From an uncultured Gemmatimonadota bacterium (GTDB lineage: Bacteria; Gemmatimonadota; Gemmatimonadetes; Gemmatimonadales; Gemmatimonadaceae), in contig CAMLDY010000004.1 in NCBI GenBank assembly GCA_946478895.1, positions 1-64,000 of the forward strand: DNA of 64,000 bases, read 5' to 3'. The translations under genes and the position numbers were made by a program. Below, one piece after another: positions 24,393 to 32,461 of this stretch; the first letter of the stretch is position 1, and each line of letters starts with the position of its first letter. Below the pieces are notes generated by a model, which was given only the letters and a program-made list of their open reading frames with translations, was not told the DNA's origin and did no database searches.

Positions 24393-26315
24393 TCAGTTCC
24401 TGACGAGTTTCGGCGCCGGCTTGACGGTGATCATCAGCGGCACGAACCAGCCCGCCAGCTGGGTTCGCATCTCCAGTCTTTGCAGCCCCGGCCGCTCGGG
24501 CGTGTAGAGGAACTCGCCGTTCTCGCCAGCGCCCATCACAACCCGCGCGCTGGTCGGCCGAGATTCCTCGGCCGGAAGATCAGCACCATCCTTTGCTACC
24601 GGAGTCCAGGTGGCCGTCGTCGAATCGTCGCCGAGCCGAAACACCACCACCGCCTGCGGATGGATCTGGATCAGGTGCAGCCGATAGGTCACGCCGGCAT
24701 CGAGGTCCATTCGTGGCCTGATCGATCCGTTTACCATCCCGATCGACCGGCGCTCGATGTTGCCCGGTCCGCCCCCGCCGACGAGCACGATCTTGTCCAC
24801 CCTCGAATCGAAGCGATGCGCCGAATCGGTGACGATGATCGCGCCGTACATCCCGGAGTTGGTTTGCACGAGCTCGTTCACGTGTGAGTGGTAAATGAAC
24901 GTCCCCGCGCGCGGCGGAGTGAACTCGGCGATGAATGAGTCGTTGGGTTGAATCGCCGGTGCAAGCCGGCCCGGAGTTCCACTCCAGCCCGGCACTCCGT
25001 CGGGATAGCTTTCGATCTCGAGGCCGTGCCAGTGCACCGACGTCGCAACCTTCAATCTGTTGACTACCGTTATCCGCGCCGGCCTGTCCTTCTCCAGAAA
25101 CAGCGTAGGACCGGGAAGCGCCACCGAATCGCTGCGCGGATCAGTGCTTTCCTGCAGCACGAAGCCGTAGGCGGGATTCCGGTTGTACCCGTACGGTGAG
25201 GTCTGAATGACGAGTCGGAGGCGCTGCGGCTCCTTTGTCGACGCGATGGGCTGCGCGCCGCGCGGCAGAACGTGGATGCCGATGACGAGGCCTCCCATCT
25301 CATGCGCACTGCGGTGCATGGCAGCGTGAGTGCTCTCTACTTCTTCGATCGGACGGCGATTCAGAATGTTTTCGAGCGTGCTCGTGCCATCGACGTGCGC
25401 CGCCAGATGGCAGTGGAACAGCCAGTTGCCGGGACGGGTAGGCACGAAGCGAATCGCCATCGTGCTGCCGGGCGGCATCAGGTTGGTATTCGCCTGCCTG
25501 ACCGCGGTCACGGGCAGCACTCTGTCGGCATCCCCGGTCCCCACGCGGTCGAGCTGAAAATAGAATCCGTGCAAATGCATCGGATGCGGCGCGACGCTGG
25601 CGTTGATCACGCGCCATGAAACAGTGTCGCCTTCGGTGAACGTGAAGCGCTCCGTATTGGGCCACGCTTTCCCGTTGATGACGACGATCTCGCGCGGATG
25701 AGGCGTCCTTCCCGCGGCGCTGTCGGGATCTTCGCTGTAAATCCCGATGACGAAGGTGCGGTCGGCTGCGCGTGCGACCGATTTCGGATCGACGATGATG
25801 GCGCCGGACAGCTGCGAATCCTTGGCGACGCGGAACGTGAGCGGCTTGCCGGTCGTCGTGCCCCAATAGAAGTAGGTGCCCGGGGCGCCGGCGAGGAAAG
25901 TCACCTCGCGAGTCTGGCCGGCGGGAATGCGCAGACCATCGTCCCCTGCAGCCGGACGGCTGTGCAGCCCGTGGACGACGATGTCCGAATCCGCCAGCGT
26001 GTTGTGGACGACCACGTCTATCTCGGTTCCCTCGGTCACGCGGATGAGCGGACCAGGGATCTCGGGTGCGCGCCCGTGCTCGGCGAAAGCCTGCATGACG
26101 ACGCTCGGACCATTCTCAGCTTCTGGAAACCATTGGCCATTGACTACGTCGAGCCTTAGCTCGAGGCGGCCGTCGCGAAGGACCCCCGCCGGTCGCCGAT
26201 TGTCGTTGATGACTACACGCGGGGCTGCGTGCTCGGTGCGGTCCGGACTGTAGTCGATCAGCCCCACCGTCGAGAGGAGCACGCTGGCGAGCAGCACAGT
26301 GGTCTGACTTTGCAT
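24393..26315 (-). CDS. Four-domain multicopper oxidase with central copper site
   Basis: A protein of 640 residues; the ATG at 26315 begins a signal peptide (MQSQTTVLLASVLLSTVGL). Four cupredoxin-like domains can be traced. Domain 1 has only remnants (VVHGLHSRPA; GTYFYWGTTTGKP, where a His-x-His is expected). Domain 2 carries HPMHLHGFYFQLD and WLFHCHLAAHVDG, normally found at the C-terminus. Domain 3 carries SVHWHGLEIESYPDGVPG and GTFIYHSHVNEL, normally found at the N-terminus. Domain 4 lacks ligands. The ligand order is thus reversed relative to laccases; the trinuclear site would form between domains 2 and 3. It is a secreted copper oxidase; the substrate is unknown and the axial Met seems replaced. 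Confidence 0.85.
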   Translation of the reverse strand: MQSQTTVLLASVLLSTVGLIDYSPDRTEHAAPRVVINDNRRPAGVLRDGRLELRLDVVNGQWFPEAENGPSVVMQAFAEHGRAPEIPGPLIRVTEGTEIDVVVHNTLADSDIVVHGLHSRPAAGDDGLRIPAGQTREVTFLAGAPGTYFYWGTTTGKPLTFRVAKDSQLSGAIIVDPKSVARAADRTFVIGIYSEDPDSAAGRTPHPREIVVINGKAWPNTERFTFTEGDTVSWRVINASVAPHPMHLHGFYFQLDRVGTGDADRVLPVTAVRQANTNLMPPGSTMAIRFVPTRPGNWLFHCHLAAHVDGTSTLENILNRRPIEEVESTHAAMHRSAHEMGGLVIGIHVLPRGAQPIASTKEPQRLRLVIQTSPYGYNRNPAYGFVLQESTDPRSDSVALPGPTLFLEKDRPARITVVNRLKVATSVHWHGLEIESYPDGVPGWSGTPGRLAPAIQPNDSFIAEFTPPRAGTFIYHSHVNELVQTNSGMYGAIIVTDSAHRFDSRVDKIVLVGGGGPGNIERRSIGMVNGSIRPRMDLDAGVTYRLHLIQIHPQAVVVFRLGDDSTTATWTPVAKDGADLPAEESRPTSARVVMGAGENGEFLYTPERPGLQRLEMRTQLAGWFVPLMITVKPAPKLVRN

Positions 26316-26402
26316 GGACTCACCGCGGTTCGGGTGCGCCCAATATGCCGGGTTTACCCGGAGTGACAAGCCTGGAGTGGTGGTCCACCCACCTGGGCGG
26401 AA

Positions 26403-27104
26403 TCAGTGGGTGCAGCGAACCTGCGCTTTTACCGCAATGCTCTGGGGCGTCGCCGACATCTCGTTGGACACGATGAAGTGATAGACGCCCGGCCCCGGCA
26501 GCTCATAGTCGAGGGTGTTCTCCGACCCGCGGAAGGTCTCCCACGACGAGTTGACGATCGCGGCCGGGTTGGCGTGCCAGAACACGTACTCATCATCGGT
26601 AAGGAGGAAGACCTCGATGTTGCGTCCGAATCCGCCGACGCCCTTGGTCGTTCCGACTAGCTTGCACTTCTGATCGGTATCGGGCAGCTGGAAGGCGTAC
26701 TGAAGCGCGTCGCGCGGGCCGATGGTGGAGCTCCGCGTATCGGCGAGCTTGATGTTGATCAGCGCCGAAGGTTTGGCGGGAGTTGTCGGCGCGGTCGCTA
26801 CCGCGTCGGAGACGGTGCCGATCGCGGTCGCCGGCTCGCTCGCCGGCTGATAATCGTATTCGGGGGCTGCGACCGGCTGGGGCCGCGGGGTCTCGTCGGC
26901 GAGGGCGGGTAAGGGCGCGCCCTGAACGAGAAACCACACGACGGCGTAGGCGACGATCAGTCCCAGCGCTACGCCGACCCGGGCCTTGGTATCACCCGGG
27001 TCGGTGGATGGCGGACCGTTGTGCGAGATGTCCCATCCGCACTGCTTGCACTCCTTCTGATCCGCCTGCATCGGCTCGCCGCAGAAATTGCAGTATTTCT
27101 TCAC
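26403..27104 (-). CDS. Zinc-ribbon membrane protein
   Basis: A protein of 233 residues. The N-terminal zinc ribbon is YCNFCGEPMQADQKECKQCGW (two CxxC pairs). A single membrane helix follows near residues 43-62 (VGVALGLIVAYAVVWFLV). The outer part is Pro/Ala-rich and then forms a compact beta domain (INIKLADTRSSTIGPRD, KCKLVGTTKGVGG, FLLTDDEYVFWHANPAAIV, GPGVYHFIVSN, VKAQVRC). The ribbon faces the cytoplasm and the beta domain the periplasm. Function unknown; the architecture resembles small sensors or assembly factors. It lies 88 bp upstream of the copper oxidase start on the same strand. Confidence 0.78.
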   Translation of the reverse strand: MKKYCNFCGEPMQADQKECKQCGWDISHNGPPSTDPGDTKARVGVALGLIVAYAVVWFLVQGAPLPALADETPRPQPVAAPEYDYQPASEPATAIGTVSDAVATAPTTPAKPSALINIKLADTRSSTIGPRDALQYAFQLPDTDQKCKLVGTTKGVGGFGRNIEVFLLTDDEYVFWHANPAAIVNSSWETFRGSENTLDYELPGPGVYHFIVSNEMSATPQSIAVKAQVRCTH

Positions 27105-27167
27105 TTCGTCCCCTTCGTATCCCTATCTGAGGACGAGCGACGGCGCGCGCCGATAACGCGCCTGGCT

Positions 27168-27665
27168 TCAGATCTGTTGCTGCTCCAACCCGGATGTCTG
27201 CTCGACCTCGGCGCGGCTGCGCGCGCGGTGGGTCGGCTGCGAGATCTGCTCGACGACAAGCGCGACTTCTTCGCCGGTGACGACCCCGTCGTCGATGCTC
27301 GCCGCGCGGGCGATGTCGGCCTGGGAAATAATGCCCAGACACCTTCCGCCGGCGTCGACGATCGGGATGCGGCGGATCTGCAGCTCCGCCATCTTCTGCT
27401 CGACGTCGCGGAGGTCGTCATCCTGATTGCACACCGCCGGGGAACCCGTCATGACGTCGGCGAGCCGGGTGTTGGCGTCCTTTCCCGCAGCGACCACGCG
27501 CACCGCGAGATCGCGGTCGGTGACGATCCCGACGACGCGCCCCGCGTCATCGACGACGGGCACGACCCCACAATCGCGATCGCGCATCACCCTGGCGGCC
27601 TCACGCGCGGTGTTGTCGCGGGTGCAGCATTCGGGCTTCTTCGTCATGATGTCTCGGGCTCTCAT
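27168..27665 (-). CDS. CBS-domain pair protein
   Basis: A protein of 165 residues from the ATG at 27665 with GGAG 7 nt upstream. It is a single Bateman module: MRARDIMTKKPECC ... MRDRDCGVVPVVDDAGRVVGIVTDRDLAVRVVAAG (first CBS) and LADVMTGSPAVCNQDDDLRDVEQKMAELQIRRIPIVDAGGRCLGIISQADIARAA (second CBS), with the two expected G-x-x-T/S-x-x-D nucleotide-contact motifs (GIVTDRD and GIISQAD). It is cytoplasmic and probably senses an adenine nucleotide. Such stand-alone CBS proteins are often stress-related. No effector domain is fused. Confidence 0.88.
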   Translation of the reverse strand: MRARDIMTKKPECCTRDNTAREAARVMRDRDCGVVPVVDDAGRVVGIVTDRDLAVRVVAAGKDANTRLADVMTGSPAVCNQDDDLRDVEQKMAELQIRRIPIVDAGGRCLGIISQADIARAASIDDGVVTGEEVALVVEQISQPTHRARSRAEVEQTSGLEQQQI

Positions 27666-27743
27666 GTTTCGGCTCCTTGGGTGAACTGGCTGTTTCGAAT
27701 TCCGCATGCATTACCGCGAAGTTCGTTCCCGCGCGGGGTAGTG

Positions 27744-28715
27744 TCACGACCGAGCGACCGATGGCGGTGGTTGCCAGCCTGTTGGTCGCTCGAGGGCTGC
27801 TCGATCCCACTTGCCGCGGTCGGCCGCGGCGTCGTAGGTGCTTTGAAAAAAGTCGCGCATAGCCCGCGCCGGATCCGCGGCGGTGCGCACGTGTTCATAG
27901 GGCAGAATCCATTCGTGCAGCTGCGTATTGTAGTACGCGCCTTCGGGCCTGATTGGGGCGACGTCGCAGCCGGCCGGTTCGGGGTACGCGTAGGCGTAGA
28001 ACGCTGGCTCGGCGACTGGTCCGCCAACTGTCCCAGGCCACCAGCCAGCGCTGATGCACTCGTGGGAGTAGCCTTCGCGGGTGACGTAGTCGGGACAGTT
28101 GGGAACTCCGCCCGGGTGCGCTGGGGCGGTCCGTCCAGAAAAGCGCGTGCACGCCAGATCGAAGGCACCCCAGAAAAAGTGCGACGGACTCGATTTGCCG
28201 ATGAAGCTGCCGCGAAAATCCTTCAGCCCGCGATCGGCCTGCGCCATCGCCTGCCAGCACCGGTGCGCGGCATCTGCATCATACGCGCGGTGAATGTTGT
28301 CTTCGGTGAAAGGCAGCGTATCACCCATCTCCATCGGCACCGGGTAAAGTCTCGCATCGACGCCGAGCTCGCGAAGCATTGCGGTGTAGTCGGCGTAGAA
28401 GTCGGAGACGGAGCGCGGCGCCAGCGGCATGGTTCGGCGGTCGCCGTCGCTGGTTTCGGCGACGAGCTGGTGATCGACGAAATCGAAAGCGACTTCGACG
28501 CTGCCGCCCTCGTAGGGCATCGGCGATGTGGTAAGGCCGCGGCTGGTGACGTAGAGCGTTATTTGCCACCAGTGGTTCTGCATCGGCGCGAGCGCGAGCC
28601 GCGTCTTGCCCAGCATCTGGGTCCAGCGGTGGAGCGTGGTCTGGGTGTCGGCCCACTGCTCGAGCGGAAGCTCGGGCCACGCCTCACTCACGGGTACGGA
28701 TAGTGAATCGCGCAC
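27744..28715 (-). CDS. DUF5996 family protein
   Basis: A protein of 323 residues with a GTG start; a TAGAAT box lies 3 nt before that GTG, so translation may begin a little later or the mRNA may be nearly leaderless. Sequence blocks typical of DUF5996 are present: WPELPLEQWADTQTTLHRW, the KTRLALAPMQNHWWQITLYVT block, FDFVDHQLV, the SSPSHFFWGAFDLACTRFSGR region, YSHECISAGWWPG and YAYAYPEPAGC. The protein is soluble with no signal peptide. The family is widespread and uncharacterised; its many Trp and His residues suggest a small-molecule or metal-binding role, which is speculation. Confidence 0.85.
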   Translation of the reverse strand: MRDSLSVPVSEAWPELPLEQWADTQTTLHRWTQMLGKTRLALAPMQNHWWQITLYVTSRGLTTSPMPYEGGSVEVAFDFVDHQLVAETSDGDRRTMPLAPRSVSDFYADYTAMLRELGVDARLYPVPMEMGDTLPFTEDNIHRAYDADAAHRCWQAMAQADRGLKDFRGSFIGKSSPSHFFWGAFDLACTRFSGRTAPAHPGGVPNCPDYVTREGYSHECISAGWWPGTVGGPVAEPAFYAYAYPEPAGCDVAPIRPEGAYYNTQLHEWILPYEHVRTAADPARAMRDFFQSTYDAAADRGKWDRAALERPTGWQPPPSVARS

Positions 28716-28799
28716 ACCTTATTCTATGTCGCGTCCACCGCCGGTGTCGAGTAAGATGAACGCGACGCCTCTACAGAACGCTTCAGGCAGGAGTTGCAC

Positions 28800-29858
28800 T
28801 TGAAAACGAATCTCCCCGTCCGCCGGCTCGGGACCACCGACATGGAAATCACGCGCACCGGTTTCGGCGCGTGGGCGATCGGAGGCGGCGGCTGGACCTA
28901 CGGTTGGGGCCCGCAGAACGACGACGAATCAATCGCGGCGATGAATCACGCCCTCGAGCTTGGCATCAACTGGATCGACACAGCCGCGGTGTACGGGCTC
29001 GGCCACTCGGAGGAAGTCGTCGGCAGAATGCTGAAGGGGCGTGGCAAAGACGGCCGGCCGTACATCTTCACCAAGTGCGGGATGGTCTGGGACGCCAGGG
29101 ATCGGATGAAGGACGCGATCCGTTCGCTCGCCCACATCCGGCGCGAATGTGAGGATTCCCTGCGCCGGCTCGGCGTCGAACGGATCGATCTGTACCAGTT
29201 CCACTGGCCCGACGACTCGATTCCGGTTGAGGAATCCTGGCGGATCATGGAGCAGCTGGTTGAGCAGGGCAAAGTGCGCGCGATCGGCGTGTCCAACTTC
29301 GACGTGTCGCTGCTGCGCCGGATCGACTCGCTACGGCACGTGGATTCCCTGCAGCCTCCGTTCTCGATGATCAGGCGCGACGCGGCGGCAGCGGAGATCC
29401 CGTGGTGCAAAGCGCATCGGACGGGCGTGATCGTGTACAGCCCCATGCAGTCGGGGATCCTCACCGAATCGTTCTCGCTCGACAAGGTGAAGCAAATGGC
29501 CGAGGACGACTGGCGGAGGCGGTCGGCAAATTTTCAGACGCCGAAAGTCGAGAAGAACCTCAAGCTGCGCGACGCGCTGCGGCCAATTGCTGCCCGCCAC
29601 GACACGACGGTTTCGGCGGTGGCAGTGGCGTGGACGCTGATGTGGCCGGGCGTGACGGGAGCGATCGTGGGGGCGCGCTCACCGTCGCAGGTGGACGGCT
29701 GGATCGGGGCGGCGACGCTCGAGCTGACGGCGCCGGATCTGGACGAGATCGCGAGCGCCATCGATGCGATCGGGGTGGGGGCGGGGCCGACCCGTCCACC
29801 CAATCCTTTGCGCGTAGAGCGGACTGCGGTGACCACAAATGAACGGGCACTCTCTTGA
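28800..29858 (+). CDS. Aldo/keto reductase
   Basis: A protein of 352 residues. The start is taken as TTG at 28800, correctly spaced from GGAG (28790-28793); a TTG at 28794 sits too close. It is an (alpha/beta)8 NADPH-dependent oxidoreductase: GTTDMEITRTGFGAWAIGGG, WIDTAAVYGLGHSEEVVGRML with the catalytic Asp and Tyr, YIFTKCGMVWD with the Lys, LGVERIDLYQFHWPDD with His, GKVRAIGVSNFDV and the C-terminal GAIVGARSPSQVDGWIGA for the cofactor. It resembles the YajO/YghZ-like group acting on aldehydes or sugars. The PF2c repeat begins at the base after its stop codon. Confidence 0.92.
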   Translation: MKTNLPVRRLGTTDMEITRTGFGAWAIGGGGWTYGWGPQNDDESIAAMNHALELGINWIDTAAVYGLGHSEEVVGRMLKGRGKDGRPYIFTKCGMVWDARDRMKDAIRSLAHIRRECEDSLRRLGVERIDLYQFHWPDDSIPVEESWRIMEQLVEQGKVRAIGVSNFDVSLLRRIDSLRHVDSLQPPFSMIRRDAAAAEIPWCKAHRTGVIVYSPMQSGILTESFSLDKVKQMAEDDWRRRSANFQTPKVEKNLKLRDALRPIAARHDTTVSAVAVAWTLMWPGVTGAIVGARSPSQVDGWIGAATLELTAPDLDEIASAIDAIGVGAGPTRPPNPLRVERTAVTTNERALS

Positions 29859-30188
29859 GTGCAACGGAACGGGTGCGGATTTAACTGCAACGGAAGGGGT
29901 GCTGGCTTAACTGCAACGGAACGGGTGCGAGACGTGAGTAGCATAGATACCAGTGACGGGTTCAAAACGTCGGGACGTTTCTACTCGGGTTACGGCACAG
30001 GCAACGCCGGGATGTTTCTACTCGCACAACGCCACAGACCGTTGCCTTTGCCATCAACGCCACCGGTGACGTCCCGACGTAGTGAACCGATCACTCGCAT
30101 CTATGCTACTCATGTCCCGCACCCCTTCCGTTGCAGTTAAGAGCACCCGTTCCTTTGGAGTTAAGCCAGCACCCGTTCCGTTGCAGTT
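29859..30188. repeat. PF2c palindrome with triplicated tips
   Basis: A PF2 core (arms with CGTCGGGACGT) flanked on each side by three copies of the tip: GTGCAACGGAACGGGTGCGG, AACTGCAACGGAAGGGGTGC and AACTGCAACGGAACGGGTGC on the left, and three inverted counterparts on the right ending in GTTCCGTTGCAGTT. The centre also has a partial duplication (CGGGACGTTTCTACTCG, then GGGATGTTTCTACTCG). At 330 bp it is the longest PF2 element. It fills most of the gap up to 30281. Confidence 0.9.
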
Positions 30189-30280
30189 CGAGCTCGCGGA
30201 GCGCTGCCTCAGCAAGAGCCCTCGCCCCGCTGGCAAGAAATTCGCAGCGCCTCCGCTAACTTCTGCGCGCGAAAAAATCG

Positions 30281-30655
30281 GTGACCCACAGGACGTTCAA
30301 GGACCGGCAGGGACGAATCTGGGATGTGTGGCAAGTCCATCCATCGGCGGCCGAGCGTCGTTTCAGCCAGCGCCGGGTGTTCGACGAGGATCGCACCGAC
30401 AGCAGCGAGCGGCGAAGCGGCGAAGATCGTCGCAATAGCGGGCGAGATACCCGGGCACCGGTTGCGGCGGAGTTCGCTTACGGCTGGCTCTGCTTCGAGA
30501 CGGTGGGTGAGAAGCGCCGGCTCGCGCCGGTGCCCGAGGCCTGGGACCGCGCGGACGACGGTATGCTCGAGGAATGGTGCTGCGTCGCGAAGCCGGCGGT
30601 GAGGAGGAAGTCCGGAGAGATGAAGGGGGCGCAGCGGGGGAACACGGCGCACTAG
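30281..30655 (+). CDS. Conserved hypothetical protein, small and soluble
   Basis: A protein of 124 residues with a GTG start. It begins MTHRTFKDRQGRIWDVWQVHP and has a later block GWLCFETVGEKRRLAPVPEAWD, a pattern of aromatic and charged residues that suggests a small compact fold; the middle is Arg/Asp/Ser-rich and low in complexity (TDSSERRSGEDRRNSGRD). There are no membrane segments or signal peptide. I do not recognise a named family. It is flanked on both sides by PF2 palindromes (29859-30188 and 30665-30866), so it forms a separate unit. Confidence 0.65.
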   Translation: MTHRTFKDRQGRIWDVWQVHPSAAERRFSQRRVFDEDRTDSSERRSGEDRRNSGRDTRAPVAAEFAYGWLCFETVGEKRRLAPVPEAWDRADDGMLEEWCCVAKPAVRRKSGEMKGAQRGNTAH

Positions 30656-30664
30656 GGTTCGCAA

Positions 30665-30866
30665 GGACAACTGCAACTGAACGGGTGCGAGATGTCAGTA
30701 GCGTAGTGGCCAGCTGGTAGTTCACAGCCTCGGGACGTAATTGGTGGCATTCAGGGTACAGGCAGCTGCTTGTGCCGTGCTCCGGTTAGAAACGTCCCGA
30801 CGTCGTGAACCAAAAAACCGGCATCTGTGCCACTGACGTCTGGCACCCGTTCCGTTGCAGTTGTCC
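30665..30866. repeat. PF2d palindrome, complete
   Basis: The stem starts GGACAACTGCAACTGAACGG and ends CCGTTCCGTTGCAGTTGTCC, with CGTCGGGACGT-type cores in both arms. The centre GGTACAGGCAGCTGCTTGTGCC folds on itself into a second small hairpin. It starts 9 bp after the stop at 30655. Confidence 0.92.
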
Positions 30867-30907
30867 GCCATGGAGTTGCGCCCCTTTCTCCCGACCGTCT
30901 TTCGAAG

Positions 30908-31522
30908 ATGACCGCCCCGCCCTCCCCGGCCCCGCGCTTCCGGATCTTCGGAATCGGCTCGACCCTCGTCCTCGTCGCCCTCATCATCCTCATCGCGTTC
31001 GGGTACTGCGCGACGCGGCTGGTGCCGGGCGCGTTCAGCGGCCGCGCCGGCGCAACGAACATCACCAACGACGTCGTGGTGCAGCAGGTCAAAGCCGTGG
31101 CGAAGCTGGTCTCCAGCGAAGCGATGGTGCGCGACGTGATTGTCTATCAGAACACCTGGTACGGCTCGACGAAGCGCTCACTCGTGGTGGTCACGGGGCG
31201 GCTGCTCGCGGGCATCGATCTGCGCGACAATCCCGACGTGAGCATCGATCACGCGAACCGGCGCATCACCGTCCGCATCCCTCCCGCCAAACTCATCGCC
31301 GTCGAGATCCGCGACATGCGCACCTACGATGAGCACGGTGGGCTGTGGAATCCGTTCACTCCCGAGGATCGCGACGCGATCCAGCGTCAGGCGCGCGCGC
31401 AGCTGACCGCCGCCGGTTCCCAGCTCGAGCTCCTTCGTCACGCCAACGACAGCGCGGTGGAGTTATTGCGGATGCTGCTCGCCAAGGACGGGTACTCCGT
31501 TGATGTGGCGGTGAAGTCGTGA
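30908..31522 (+). CDS. DUF4230 domain membrane-anchored protein
   Basis: A protein of 204 residues from the ATG at 30908. One N-terminal membrane helix (about residues 17-38, STLVLVALIILIAFGYCATRLV) anchors a soluble domain outside the cytoplasm. The domain matches DUF4230: VVVQQVKAVAKLVSSEAMVRDVIVYQ, LVVVTGRLLAGIDLRDNPDVSID, RRITVRIPPAKLIAVEI, and a C-terminal helix with RQARAQLTAAGSQLELLRHANDSAVELLRMLL. Family function is unknown. PF2 elements bracket the gene (30665-30866 and 31541-31743). Confidence 0.8.
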   Translation: MTAPPSPAPRFRIFGIGSTLVLVALIILIAFGYCATRLVPGAFSGRAGATNITNDVVVQQVKAVAKLVSSEAMVRDVIVYQNTWYGSTKRSLVVVTGRLLAGIDLRDNPDVSIDHANRRITVRIPPAKLIAVEIRDMRTYDEHGGLWNPFTPEDRDAIQRQARAQLTAAGSQLELLRHANDSAVELLRMLLAKDGYSVDVAVKS

Positions 31523-31540
31523 CCGCGCTGAACGGGCAGA

Positions 31541-31743
31541 CGGACAAGTGCAACGGAACGGGTGCGAGTCGTCAGTAGCGTAGTGGCCAGCTGGTAGTTC
31601 ACTACGTCGGGACGTCATTGGTCGCATTTACGGTACAGGCAGCCGCTTGTGCCGTACTCCGGTTGGAAACGTCCCGACGTCGTGAACTCATCACTGGCAT
31701 CTATGCCACTCACGTCTCGCACCCGTTGAGTTGGAGTTGTCCG
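31541..31743. repeat. PF2e palindrome, complete, at a convergent junction
   Basis: The stem runs from CGGACAAGTGCAACGGAACG (31541) to CCCGTTGAGTTGGAGTTGTCCG (right end 31743), with CGTCGGGACGT and ACGTCCCGACGT cores and a centre GTACAGGCAGCCGCTTGTGCC. It lies between the DUF4230 stop (31522) and the cytochrome c stop (31781). Confidence 0.92.
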
Positions 31744-31780
31744 TAGCCAGCGATGGCGCTCGGCGTCCTTCTGGAAGTCG

Positions 31781-32449
31781 CTACTGACGCTCGTTCGCCG
31801 TCGGAAACGCCGCGGCGGGGTAGGTGCCGATCTTCGCGGGCGTCATCTCGCTGGCCCAGAAATCCGGCGGGCCTTCGCTGTCCTCGACTTTGTTGCGAAC
31901 GGGCTTGACTCCTTTCTTGAGATACGCCGCGATCGCCCACAGATCCTGATCGGGCATGTGGCGCCACGCCATCCACGGCATCGGCGGCGCGAGATAGTGC
32001 GGATGGGCGGGGAAATTTCCCTGCCCGGGAGTGGTCGAAGTAATCTCGACGTCCGGAGTCTCCTCAGGCCTCAGGCCGTAGCGCAGCGAGTTGAAGATCT
32101 GACGCTCGGAGAATCGCCCGATGCCGGTGGTGTTATCTGGAGTGAGATTCTTGGGTCGAGTGATGAACGGCCCGATGTGAAACTCGTCGGTCGTATCTTT
32201 CACCCCGGTCAGCCAGCGATCCGAGGCGGGATTCGAGCCGCCGCCATGACAGCCGCCGCAATCGTGACTGATGACGAGAAAGCGGCCGCGCGCGATCTGA
32301 TCCTGCTGCGCGACTTCGTTCTGCGAGGTGTTCGAGCTCGATGCAAACGACATCGATGAACCCGGTGCGGTGCAGCCAGCCACGGTGGCGCAAACTGCCA
32401 CAAACGACACTGCATGCTGCACGGAACTAATCGGCCGTCGCGTCACCAT
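31781..32449 (-). CDS. c-type cytochrome lipoprotein (monohaem)
   Basis: A protein of 222 residues. A lipoprotein signal ends ATVAGC (Cys near 26). The haem-binding motif is CGGCH in VISHDCGGCHGGG near residue 63; Met in PPMPWMAWRHMPD is a likely distal ligand before the C-terminal helix DQDLWAIAAYLKKGV. One haem only; the size matches class I cytochromes that serve as electron donors or acceptors of dehydrogenases and oxidases. It starts 12 bp after the stop of the multicopper oxidase, so the two form an operon and may exchange electrons in the periplasm (inferred). Confidence 0.88.
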   Translation of the reverse strand: MVTRRPISSVQHAVSFVAVCATVAGCTAPGSSMSFASSSNTSQNEVAQQDQIARGRFLVISHDCGGCHGGGSNPASDRWLTGVKDTTDEFHIGPFITRPKNLTPDNTTGIGRFSERQIFNSLRYGLRPEETPDVEITSTTPGQGNFPAHPHYLAPPMPWMAWRHMPDQDLWAIAAYLKKGVKPVRNKVEDSEGPPDFWASEMTPAKIGTYPAAAFPTANERQ

Positions 32450-32461
32450 GCCTCCTCGTTG

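Noticed and set aside
29859..31743. PF2 copies around two small genes as a CRISPR-like or cassette array
   Set aside because: The copies are about 200-330 bp, palindromic and unevenly spaced around genes; there are no short direct repeats with unique spacers and no cas genes.
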